A stretch of 64,000 bases of DNA from CBDDHT01 sp965228615 (GTDB taxonomy: Bacteria > Pseudomonadota > Alphaproteobacteria > Rhizobiales > Methyloligellaceae): positions 1 to 64,000 of the forward strand of contig CBDDHT010000004.1 in NCBI GenBank assembly GCA_965228615.1. Reading direction: 5' to 3'. The notes under the pieces were generated by a model. It saw only the letters and a list, made by a program, of their open reading frames with translations. It was not told where the DNA came from and did not search any database. Of this stretch, positions 7,570 through 14,595 are shown one piece after another. Each line of letters opens with the position of its first letter. The stretch's first letter is position 1. Made by a program: the position numbers and the translations under genes.

Positions 7570-8628
7570 ATGGAACCTAGACCTGCCGTCACCGGGTCGC
7601 ACAGACCGCTGCCGCAGGACTCCGGTGCGATCCTCGGAGCCTATGCGCCGATCCTACAACCGCCTGCCGATACGGGTTCGAGCCCGCCGACTGTCGAGCA
7701 GACGTCAACTGCGCGGCCCAGGCCTGTGTTGCAGGGCAATCCTGCGAGCCGCTTGGGTGAAGCGCTATTGAACGGTGTCAGGAGTGGATTGCTGCCGGAC
7801 TCACCTTTGGGACCAAGCCGGCAGACGCTGCAGAAGGGACGCGACCTTGGGTTCTTTCCCCGCGGTGACGAGACGTTATCTCTCCTGCCACTGATGTTGA
7901 ACCAAGCAGGGTTCACGGCCATCGGCAGCGGGCTGGATGCCGCAGGTCGGGTTGTCAATGCGGCCGGACTCGGATTCAGAGATTTAGTCGGGCAGACGGT
8001 ACGTGAACTCGGTGGATCGGAAGCATCGGCCAGACGCGCCAAGCGTGAGTTGAACGCCTTGGGAAGATTGGCCCCGGTGTTCCTGAGTGCGCTGCCCGTC
8101 GCGTCCACAGGTGCGGCTGCCAGCAGAGCAAGACATGGAGTTCGAAGCCGTTTCCCGAATTCACGTCCGGTGCCACAAACCAGTCCCGGGCGTGATCATG
8201 TTTTGCTGCCGAAAGGACCTGTCAATGCCAGAGGGCGTCAACGAACGTCTTCGCTGGAAGAGGCAAATAGTGTTTTCGATGAAGTACTCGACACTCAGAA
8301 GAGCGCCGTCGGCAAGCTGTTTCGAGAAGATATCGGAGACATTACAATCGATTTCGGAATGGTTGGGGACCCCAATCATGGTTTTAAAGGCGGGTTTGGA
8401 CTTGCCAAAATTTTAGCCAAGAGAGGTTCGGAACGCTTCGATTCACGCGATTTCGTCGGCCGCATCCTTCCGCGTATCGTCGCTAAAGGAAAACTGATGC
8501 GCATCATGGACAAGCCAAATCAGCGTCGCGCAGAGATTCGATTTGGGAAAGACGTCGCGGTGTTTAGCTTGTTTCGCTCAGGCAAGCGGGAAACTTGGCT
8601 TCTGACGGGGATTCGCAAAAAGAAATAA
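7570..8628 (+). CDS. Virion-associated protein with C-terminal PBECR-like nuclease domain (copy 1)
   Basis: A 352-residue protein; ATG 7570 has GGAG 7 bases upstream. Residues 1-60 are Pro-rich and disordered. Residues 75-180 hold Gly/Ala-rich helices (SLLPLMLNQAGFTAIGSGLD), likely the virion-binding or membrane-active part, followed by a Ser/Arg/Pro linker. Residues 235-352 form a separate domain with GDITIDFG, GFGLAKILAKR, ILPRIVAKGK, RAEIRF and a final ETWLLTG. That order matches the phage Barnase-EndoU-ColicinE5/D-RelE-like (PBECR) nucleases that sit at the ends of phage structural proteins and are thought to cut RNA in the host. A paralogue lies at 11230-12324. The catalytic residues cannot be fixed by eye. 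Confidence 0.7.
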   Translation: MEPRPAVTGSHRPLPQDSGAILGAYAPILQPPADTGSSPPTVEQTSTARPRPVLQGNPASRLGEALLNGVRSGLLPDSPLGPSRQTLQKGRDLGFFPRGDETLSLLPLMLNQAGFTAIGSGLDAAGRVVNAAGLGFRDLVGQTVRELGGSEASARRAKRELNALGRLAPVFLSALPVASTGAAASRARHGVRSRFPNSRPVPQTSPGRDHVLLPKGPVNARGRQRTSSLEEANSVFDEVLDTQKSAVGKLFREDIGDITIDFGMVGDPNHGFKGGFGLAKILAKRGSERFDSRDFVGRILPRIVAKGKLMRIMDKPNQRRAEIRFGKDVAVFSLFRSGKRETWLLTGIRKKK

Positions 8629-8720
8629 GTGCGCTTCGGTGGTCGGGAAGGGGTAAACCCTAGCACCGCCTACGCATGACACCCTCCTGGTATTTCAGAT
8701 GCCATGGGAGCGAAGCGCAA
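8629..8720 (+). repeat. Structured repeat A (directly after nuclease gene 1)
   Basis: The element begins on the base after the stop codon. The closing stem is GCGCTTCG (8631-8638) with CGAAGCGC (8711-8718). Inside are a small hairpin (AGGG...CCCT) and a second arm pair (CATGACA / TGCCATG, one mismatch). It is homologous to copies B, C and D. Relative to B and C the closing stem differs by two compensatory changes, which argues for a folded RNA or DNA. Confidence 0.75.
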
Positions 8721-8813
8721 AGTTATTTTACCACTGGCTGTTTGATTTCATCAATACCGTTGCCGCAGCCCTTCGAGTTTGAAGAGGACTTCTCATGATC
8801 GGATGAAGGGGGA

Positions 8814-8907
8814 GTGCGTTCCGGTGAACTGGTAAGGGGTCACCCCTTTGCCTGCCTACGCACACCACCGCTCCGGATGTGAGTGATGGTGTGGGAGCGG
8901 AACGCGT
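8814..8907 (+). repeat. Structured repeat B
   Basis: The closing stem is GCGTTCCG (8816-8823) with CGGAACGC (8898-8905). Inner hairpin 1 is AAGGGG-TCA-CCCCTT, and hairpin 2 is CACACCA ... TGGTGTG. It starts 185 bp after the start of repeat A, the same spacing as C to D. With A it fills the 309-base gap between the nuclease gene and the convergent gene at 8938. Confidence 0.75.
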
Positions 8908-8937
8908 GATTAGTGTAACACGAACCGCGAACAGCCT

Positions 8938-9711
8938 CTATCCCGCTGTCTTTGGGTCTGTCACCGGATCGCTCTGAATTCTCAACGGCTCGATCCTCTT
9001 TTTCCAAGGTTGCGTGACGCCGAGACAAAGATCGGACAGCTCTGGAATGTGGCGGTAAGCGTCTTCATAGCGCTGGTCGCGAAGGAGGCTCCAGAGTTCG
9101 AAGAGACGGTACGGGTTGCCCTGGGGCGACGGGTAGGCAAGGTCGAAGCTTTCCATCGATCGAGGCCGTGCCCGATCCCTGACTTCGGTGCCGGTGAAGA
9201 CGGGTTTGGGGCGGTCGAGGGCAACGCGCGGTAGGACCGTGTCATTGCGGACCGCCTCGAAGAAACCGAGTTCCATTCCCAGATGAAGCGACCGCCATTC
9301 GAGCAGTAGCCGGTGTTCCACGGTCAGGAAGGGAAGGGTGATGACGCGCCGCACTTCAAACAGGGATCGCAGGGCGATGGGGTGCCCATGACAACTGGCC
9401 TGTTCGATGACGGTTCTGAGGGACTTCAGAAAGGGGCCGTTTCGCTTGTGTAAGAGCGCGCCATTCGATCTCCAACGATCGGGGAACACATGCCAGCGCT
9501 TACTGATGTTCCGCCCATCGTTCCATGCATTTTTCGACCGCTCGACATAGGGCGCGAGCTCCGTCCAGACGGTGTCCAATGCCTCCTGCAACGCTTTCGG
9601 CGCCTGCAGCACCGGCGGTGCTTGTTTCGAGTCGGGCGTCGCCCGGACGTCTCCTGTCGTAGAGAGCAGTGCAATCAGTATCCCCGCAAATCCGAGTGTC
9701 TGCCTTCTCAT
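8938..9711 (-). CDS. Secreted hypothetical protein, convergent to nuclease gene 1
   Basis: A 257-residue protein from ATG 9711 (GAGGGAC upstream). A longer frame from 9771 exists but lacks a good ribosome site and would bury the signal peptide. Residues 1-24 are a typical signal peptide (MRRQTLGFAGILIALLSTTG), so the product is probably periplasmic. The rest is helical, with a C-terminal module WSLLRDQRYEDAYRHIPELS and LCLGVTQP. A truncated relative of that module lies at 10291-10449. The family is not recognised. Its position on the opposite strand, inside the duplicated block and facing a nuclease gene, suggests a partner or lysogenic-conversion role, but this is only inference. Confidence 0.65.
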   Translation of the reverse strand: MRRQTLGFAGILIALLSTTGDVRATPDSKQAPPVLQAPKALQEALDTVWTELAPYVERSKNAWNDGRNISKRWHVFPDRWRSNGALLHKRNGPFLKSLRTVIEQASCHGHPIALRSLFEVRRVITLPFLTVEHRLLLEWRSLHLGMELGFFEAVRNDTVLPRVALDRPKPVFTGTEVRDRARPRSMESFDLAYPSPQGNPYRLFELWSLLRDQRYEDAYRHIPELSDLCLGVTQPWKKRIEPLRIQSDPVTDPKTAG

Positions 9712-9799
9712 AAGTCCCTCGTTCAGTTTGGCGATCGAAGTGTTAAGCCCCGCAGCAAATGATTTTGCCAAATCAACAATAGCACAATTGGAGATCTAA

Positions 9800-10144
9800 A
9801 TGATCGAACCTCAACGACTCGATGAATTCGACCGTGTGCAGCAAACAAACAGATGTCGAGACATTCGTCGGCGTTCCGAATTCGCAGATGCGGCAGCGCA
9901 CCATGCGGGCATCGAGCGAGCGCGAATAGTGGGAGTATTGATTAAATCTCGTCGTGCTCTGTTTAGCGAGGCCGATCAGGCAAAACGAGCATTCTTGTTG
10001 CGCAGTGAGCGTCAAGCCATTCAACAGGTTAATATGCTTGGACGAAAATTCCTTGAGTACGATGCTTTACGTGACGGCATCAAACTGGAATATGACAATC
10101 TGCAACGTAGCTTGATATCAGGTCCTTTAGATTCGAGCCAATAA
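9800..10144 (+). CDS. Small hypothetical protein in the duplicated region
   Basis: A 114-residue, charged, mostly helical protein with no signal peptide. GGAG 6 bases before ATG 9800 supports translation. It has a central KRAFLLRSERQAIQQVN segment and an acidic C-terminal helix (EYDALRDGIKLEYDNLQ). It lies between the full and the truncated copy of the convergent gene, in divergent orientation to the gene at 8938, with which it shares an 88-base promoter region. No family is recognised. Being small and charged beside a nuclease gene it could be an inhibitor, but nothing in the sequence proves that. Confidence 0.5.
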   Translation: MIEPQRLDEFDRVQQTNRCRDIRRRSEFADAAAHHAGIERARIVGVLIKSRRALFSEADQAKRAFLLRSERQAIQQVNMLGRKFLEYDALRDGIKLEYDNLQRSLISGPLDSSQ

Positions 10145-10290
10145 CGGATACTCGGTCAATCGGGCTGATTGGCAACTGTCTACAGACCCTAGCGGTGACA
10201 TTGGGAAAATCTGCTGCGTCGCTGACGGGGATAGCACTGATATGTGAGATCGAAAGGAAAGCGCCGTCATACCAAAAGAATGCGGACGTC

Positions 10291-10451
10291 CTAACCGGTC
10301 GTCTTCGGAAGCACGACAGGGTCAAATCGCAGAGGCGGCTTGTCAAGTAACGGTCGGGCAATGCCGAGGCACAGTTCCGCGAGCTCGGGATTTCTCCTGA
10401 TCGCTTCATCGAACTGTCGGTCTTCGAGTAGCTTTGCCAGCTTGTTGAGTA
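10291..10451 (-). pseudogene. Truncated paralogue of the gene at 8938-9711
   Basis: The last 52 codons of a minus-strand gene remain: LAKLLEDRQFDEAIRRNPEL and LCLGIARPLL, ending PKTTG. They align with the C-terminus of the 257-residue protein (LLRDQRYEDAYRHIPELSDL, LCLGVTQP, PKTAG). The frame is cut at 10450/10451, exactly where the copied tail-gene sequence begins at 10452. The missing 5' part was therefore lost when the duplicated segment was joined here. Confidence 0.8.
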
Positions 10452-11187
10452 TGAACTCGTCGTCATTACCCGGCTCGGGCTCTTGCCGCTCTCGGCCGCC
10501 ATGAGTGCGGCAAGCTCACTCGACTTTTCGGTGCTGGACCCCTGGGGCAAGATCGCCGCGCTCATTCGCACGGAGGCCGAAAGCCACGGCGCCAAACCCG
10601 GCTGGCACGGCGCGCTTCACAACGGCATTCTCTATATCAACATTCCACAATCGGCCGGCATTCTCTCGAAGCAGATCGTACTGGTCACGCGGACGGGGGC
10701 CTGGTCGACCTATTCCGGCTGGAATGCATCGAGCATTCGTGCGTTCGACAATGCCCTCTATTTCGGCGCACAGACCGGCGGTCTTGTTCGCAAGGTGGTC
10801 AAAGGCGACGACAATGGCGCGGCGGTCATTGCGACAGCCCGCGGCGCGTTCCTCACGCCAAGCGGCAACCGCACCAATGTCTTCACCGCCATCCGCCCGC
10901 GCATTCAGGCGCAGGGGGATGTCGCGGGCTTTGTCGGTGTGGATACGGATTTTTTCGAGCGTCCCCTGATCGGCAACTCGGTCGATCTGGTGCGCGACAT
11001 CGATACGACGCCTTGGGGCTCGCCCTGGGGCAGCCCCTGGGGCGCGAAGCCCGAGCCCATCGCGACGTGGTTCTCGGTCAATGGCGACGGGCGCAACGCC
11101 GCCGTCAAGCTGCAGGTCTTTGCGCAGTCCGACGAGGTGAAGTGGCTCGCCACGGATGTGCTCTACCGCCAGGGCGGCATTCGCTGA
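10452..11187 (+). pseudogene. 5'-truncated copy of the tail gene (direct repeat, copy 2)
   Basis: The 736 bp repeat the 3' half of the tail gene at 5970-7529, including the WGSPWGSPWGAKP tract and the C-terminus LYRQGGIR. The frame is open from an internal ATG at 10483, so a 234-residue fragment could be made, but there is no ribosome site and the N-terminal half is missing. It mainly serves as the upstream flank of the second nuclease gene, exactly as the intact tail gene does for the first. The near-perfect identity shows recent duplication or gene conversion. Confidence 0.9.
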
Positions 11188-11229
11188 TTCTCGGCTGCCG
11201 CGTTCTTCTTTCCTGTATGGAGATTTTGA

Positions 11230-12324
11230 ATGGAAGCAAGACCCGTCCCGACCCGGTCGCGCAGACCGCTGCCGCAGGATGCCGGTGCGATCCTCGGAGC
11301 CTATGCGCCGATGCTGCAACCGCCTGCCGATACCGGCGCGAGCCCGCCGGTTGTGGGGCAGACGTCGCAAGTTCAGCGCAAGCCTGTCTTGCAGCGCGGC
11401 CCCGCAAGCCGTCTCGGAGAGGCGTTGCTCGAGGGCATCAAAAGCGGGCTACAGACGGATGTGCCCTTGGGCCCCAGCCAGGCGACCTTGCAGAAGGGGC
11501 GCGACCTCGGGTTCTTTCCCCGTGGCGGGGAGACGGGATCTCTCCTGCCTCTTATGTTGAACGAAGCAGGGTTCACCGCTGTCGGTAGCGGGCTGGATGC
11601 CGCAGGTCGGGTTGTCAACGCGGCCGGACTCGGATTCAGAGATTTGGTCGGGCAAACGGTTCGCGAACTTGGCGGATCGGAGGCATCAGCCAGAAGCGCG
11701 AAACGCGAGTTGAATGCCCTGGGAAAATTTGCCCCGCTGTTCCTGACGGCACTGCCGGGCGCGCCCACGCTAGCAACTGTAAATAGAGCAAAGTTAGCCG
11801 CTCGAAGTCGTTTCCCGAATTCACGTCCGATGCCTCAAACCAGTCCCGGGCGTGATCCTGTGTTGTTACCGAAAGGACCAGTCAACGCCAGAGGGCGTCA
11901 GGAGACGTCTTCACTGGAAGAGGCCAAGAGTGTTTTCAGCGACGTGTTCGATACTCAGCAGAGTGCGGTTGGCAAGCTGTTCCGGGAAGACATAGGCGAT
12001 ATCACCATCGACTACGGAAGGATTGGGATACCCGAAAGGAGGTTCAGAACAGGGTTTGGACTAGCGAAGATCGAAGCCAAAAGGACTTCGCAAGGCATTG
12101 ATGGTGAGGATTTCGTGCGGAATGTCCTGCCTCGCGTCATAACTCAGGGTAAGCTATACGGTATGTCCAGAAATGGCTTCGACCGACGGGCCGAAATCAG
12201 ATTGGGAGACGATCTCGCGATTTTCAGCCTCTTTCGGGGTGTAGGTCGAAGAGGCAATCGACGAGTCAATCGTGAAACCTGGCTTCTTACAGGATTCCGA
12301 AAACTGCCCGATTATGAAGATTAA
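11230..12324 (+). CDS. Virion-associated protein with C-terminal PBECR-like nuclease domain (copy 2)
   Basis: A 364-residue paralogue of the protein at 7570-8628; ATG 11230 has GGAG 7 bases upstream in the same context. Residues 1-230 closely follow copy 1 (LDAAGRVVNAAGLGFRDLVG is identical). The C-terminal domain keeps GDITIDYG, GFGLAKIEAKR, VLPRVITQGK, RAEIRLG and ETWLLTG but differs strongly between these blocks and has an extra basic loop (GRRGNRRVNR). This is the pattern of a conserved carrier with a faster-changing effector end. The blocks fit the PBECR nuclease group. Repeats C and D follow directly after the stop codon. Confidence 0.7.
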   Translation: MEARPVPTRSRRPLPQDAGAILGAYAPMLQPPADTGASPPVVGQTSQVQRKPVLQRGPASRLGEALLEGIKSGLQTDVPLGPSQATLQKGRDLGFFPRGGETGSLLPLMLNEAGFTAVGSGLDAAGRVVNAAGLGFRDLVGQTVRELGGSEASARSAKRELNALGKFAPLFLTALPGAPTLATVNRAKLAARSRFPNSRPMPQTSPGRDPVLLPKGPVNARGRQETSSLEEAKSVFSDVFDTQQSAVGKLFREDIGDITIDYGRIGIPERRFRTGFGLAKIEAKRTSQGIDGEDFVRNVLPRVITQGKLYGMSRNGFDRRAEIRLGDDLAIFSLFRGVGRRGNRRVNRETWLLTGFRKLPDYED

Positions 12325-12416
12325 GTGCGTTCCGGTGGACCGTAAGGGGGGAACCCTAATCGACCTACGCACGCCACCCCCTCTTGCTTCGGCGATGACG
12401 TGGGAGCGGAACGCAA
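12325..12416 (+). repeat. Structured repeat C (directly after nuclease gene 2)
   Basis: It begins on the base after the stop codon, as repeat A does. The closing stem is GCGTTCCG (12327-12334) with CGGAACGC (12407-12414). The inner parts are AGGG...CCCT and CACGCCA / TGACGTG (one mismatch). The shared block CCTACGCA is present. Confidence 0.75.
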
Positions 12417-12509
12417 ATCATGAATACCATAAACATTGCATCAGCAGCAATATAGTTGCCGTTGCACTTCGGCATTGATCGCGACTTCAAATATTCGAAT
12501 ACTGGAAGA

Positions 12510-12602
12510 GTGCGTACCGGTGGATCGGTAAGGGAGCATCCATAGGCCTGTCGAAGCAAGGCACTCCTCCGAATGTGAGTGAAGGTGTGCGAGCAAAAAG
12601 CG
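12510..12602 (+). repeat. Structured repeat D (degenerate)
   Basis: It is homologous to B along most of its length (GTGCGTACCGGTGGAT, GAATGTGAGTGAAGGTGTG), but the right end of the closing stem is altered and no longer pairs well with GCGTACCG. It starts 185 bp after repeat C. The 93-bp spacer between C and D resembles the one between A and B (GTTGCCG..GC.CTTCG). With C it fills the 373-base gap before the GNAT gene. Confidence 0.6.
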
Positions 12603-12697
12603 AATCGAGGCAAATGAGCTGTCAATAGAAATGCGTTCGCCTTGTTCGAGGCGGTACGCGGGCTCGCCAGACAAATCGCCAAATTTCAGGAGGATGC

Positions 12698-13198
12698 ATG
12701 ATCCTGCTCGGTCAGTCCGAATGGGTGGCGCGCTGGGTCGTGTCGCAGATCGACGGGCCGGAAGGCGTGCGGGTGCCGGACCGCTGGTACGAGGCCATCG
12801 GCTTTCTCAACAAGGATCAGGCGCTCGCCGGTGGTGTCGTGTTTTATGATTATGTCGGACATGACATCGAAGTGATGGCAGCGGGGCAGGGCCTCTGGCT
12901 GACACCGCTGAATTTGAAGACGATATTCCTTTACCCGTTCGTGCAGCTTGGCTGCCGGCGGCTGACCTGTCACGTGGCGCGCAGGAACCGCGTCAGCCGC
13001 AAATTCGTGACGCGCCTCGGGTTCAAGCTCGAAGGCGTGCGCCGGGCCGGCATGGCCGACGGGCAGGACGCGATGCTCTACGGAATGAAACGAAACGATT
13101 GTAGGTGGATAGACAATGGCAAAACGAAGCGGACCGAAGCCACCGGATCCGGTGCAGCTTGCCCAGCAACAGGCAGCGGTAAACCGGCAGGCGGCTGA
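12698..13198 (+). CDS. GNAT-like acetyltransferase (phage)
   Basis: A 166-residue protein; AGGAGG 6 bases before ATG 12698. The core carries the GNAT pattern: strands GGVVFYDYVGHDIEV, then HVARRNRVSRKFVTRLGFKL with the NxxSxxFxxxLGF helix that binds acetyl-CoA, and EGVRR. Proteins of this type are common between tail genes of short-tailed phages; the substrate is unknown. The last ~28 residues are read over the start of the next gene (overlap 83 bp) and look like out-of-frame sequence, so an original stop near 13115 may have been lost. Confidence 0.7.
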   Translation: MILLGQSEWVARWVVSQIDGPEGVRVPDRWYEAIGFLNKDQALAGGVVFYDYVGHDIEVMAAGQGLWLTPLNLKTIFLYPFVQLGCRRLTCHVARRNRVSRKFVTRLGFKLEGVRRAGMADGQDAMLYGMKRNDCRWIDNGKTKRTEATGSGAACPATGSGKPAGG

Positions 13199-13916
13199 GA
13201 CGAGCCTGAAACTGAATAGCCTCGACCGGACAGGGCCGTTCGGCTCGGCGACGTTCGAGAGGGATGCATCCGGAACGCCGACGGGGCAGACGGTGAGCCT
13301 GACGGCGCCGCTGCAAGACATGGTCGACCGGACCAGCCTTGCAGCATCGAACCTCGCAAGCTTTCTGCCGCAGGATCGCTTCAAGCTGGCGGACGTGCCG
13401 CAGGGGCAGGACCTTTCGACGAACTTCTTCAACCAGCAAAAAGAACTGTTGCAACCGGGCTTCGACGATCAGTTGCGGAACTTCGAGATCCGGGCGGCCG
13501 AGCGGGGGCTGCCGCTTGGATCCGAGGCTTTCGACAATTCGCTTTCGCCGGTGCTGCGGTCACAGAACCAGGCCTTGAACCAGGCAGCCTTCAATGCGGT
13601 GCAATTGACGCCGCAAGAAGAACAGCGGCAGATCCAGAATGCACTGCTCGAGCGCCAGACGCCATTCCAGGAGACGTCCAACGCCTTGAACATTCTGGGT
13701 CAGGTTCCTGTGCCGAGCTTTGCGCCGCAACCACAGGCCGGTGTGGCAGCGACCGATGTTGCAGGACTTCACCAGCAGGACTTCGCGAACCGTTCCCAGC
13801 AGGCACGAGATAGAAACGCCGCCATCAATTCGGCGATCGGTACGGGGATTAATCTCGCTTTCGCACCCATCAATCCGAAGGGTGCGACCACGCTAGCCTC
13901 GAAGCTGTTTGGCTAG
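13116..13916 (+). CDS. Probable phage internal / ejection virion protein
   Basis: A 266-residue, Gln/Asn-rich, mostly helical protein with repeated amphipathic segments (DPVQLAQQQAAVNRQAAE, NQALNQAAFNAVQLTPQEEQ) and an Ala/Gly-rich end (NSAIGTGINLAFAPI). No enzymatic motif is present. Similar Gln-rich helical proteins follow the tail-nozzle genes in short-tailed phages and are carried inside the virion or attached to the tail. ATG 13116 lies within the end of the GNAT gene, with a GGTGGA stretch upstream. The role is inferred from composition and place. Confidence 0.55.
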   Translation: MAKRSGPKPPDPVQLAQQQAAVNRQAAETSLKLNSLDRTGPFGSATFERDASGTPTGQTVSLTAPLQDMVDRTSLAASNLASFLPQDRFKLADVPQGQDLSTNFFNQQKELLQPGFDDQLRNFEIRAAERGLPLGSEAFDNSLSPVLRSQNQALNQAAFNAVQLTPQEEQRQIQNALLERQTPFQETSNALNILGQVPVPSFAPQPQAGVAATDVAGLHQQDFANRSQQARDRNAAINSAIGTGINLAFAPINPKGATTLASKLFG

Positions 13917-14100
13917 ATTGGGGTAATTCGGCCGCCATGCAATGGAACGTGACGACGATGATTGCGGCAGCGAAACCGTTCCCGGACCCGCTCAATCCTT
14001 CACGGAGGACAATCGGTCATGCCTTTTTGGGTCGGCGAACCGTCAAGTGCATCACGAGTGTTGGTCCGGCGAGGGACGACGAGAGGAAGTCGTGGACCGT

Positions 14101-14451
14101 TCAACGCAACAACTCGACGCCCAGCGTCAACGCGACGAGGCCAACAAGTATCGCAAGCAAGGTCGTGAGCATGTTTCGATTGTCCGCTCTAATTTTCTGG
14201 AAGGCGTCGCTGCTTTTCGCTGATTTACTGGCGTCTTCCAGCGCGACGCCCAGGAGCCGGCCGAAAAACCAGTAGATCGCGACACTGCCGAGCGCGAGGG
14301 GGAGCAGGGCGAGCAGCCAGGCTTCCGTGCCGATTTTGGCACCGAGATAGGTGCCGATCATCAGCCCAACCGCGTAGACCAGGGCGACCAGCATGCCGAG
14401 CTGGCGCACAAGGCTGAGTTGGCGGACCACGCCGCGCTCTTCTTTATTCAT
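14101..14451 (-). CDS. Small membrane protein, three segments
   Basis: A 116-residue protein with hydrophobic stretches at about 18-36, 43-65 and 96-113 (LVALVYAVGLMIGTYL, LLALLPLALGSVAIYWFFG, LTTLLAILVGLVALTLGV) and a polar loop between. It is on the minus strand, opposite to the structural genes, with GAGGGAACG upstream of ATG 14451. The family is not recognised. A membrane protein on the opposite strand inside a structural region is typical of a gene expressed in the lysogen, for example superinfection exclusion, but that is a guess from position. Confidence 0.6.
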   Translation of the reverse strand: MNKEERGVVRQLSLVRQLGMLVALVYAVGLMIGTYLGAKIGTEAWLLALLPLALGSVAIYWFFGRLLGVALEDASKSAKSSDAFQKIRADNRNMLTTLLAILVGLVALTLGVELLR

Positions 14452-14595
14452 ATCTTTCGTTCCCTCGAATCGACCCGACTCGCTCCGCCCAAGACCTAGC
14501 CCGGGCCGGCCGGGCGGCTCAAGCGCGCGGATGCTTCATAGCAGAATTGATTTGGATGCCCGCCGGGGCGGGCGCAGTCATTGGAGAACACCGAG

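Noticed and set aside
8629..12602. Structured repeats as integron attC sites
   Set aside because: They follow genes like cassettes do, but the ends lack the GTTRRRY / RYYYAAC core, there is no integron integrase, and the genes are part of a phage block.
8629..12602. Structured repeats as tRNA genes
   Set aside because: The closing stem and hairpins recall a cloverleaf, but there is no T-loop GTTCRA box, no anticodon stem of the right length and no CCA end.
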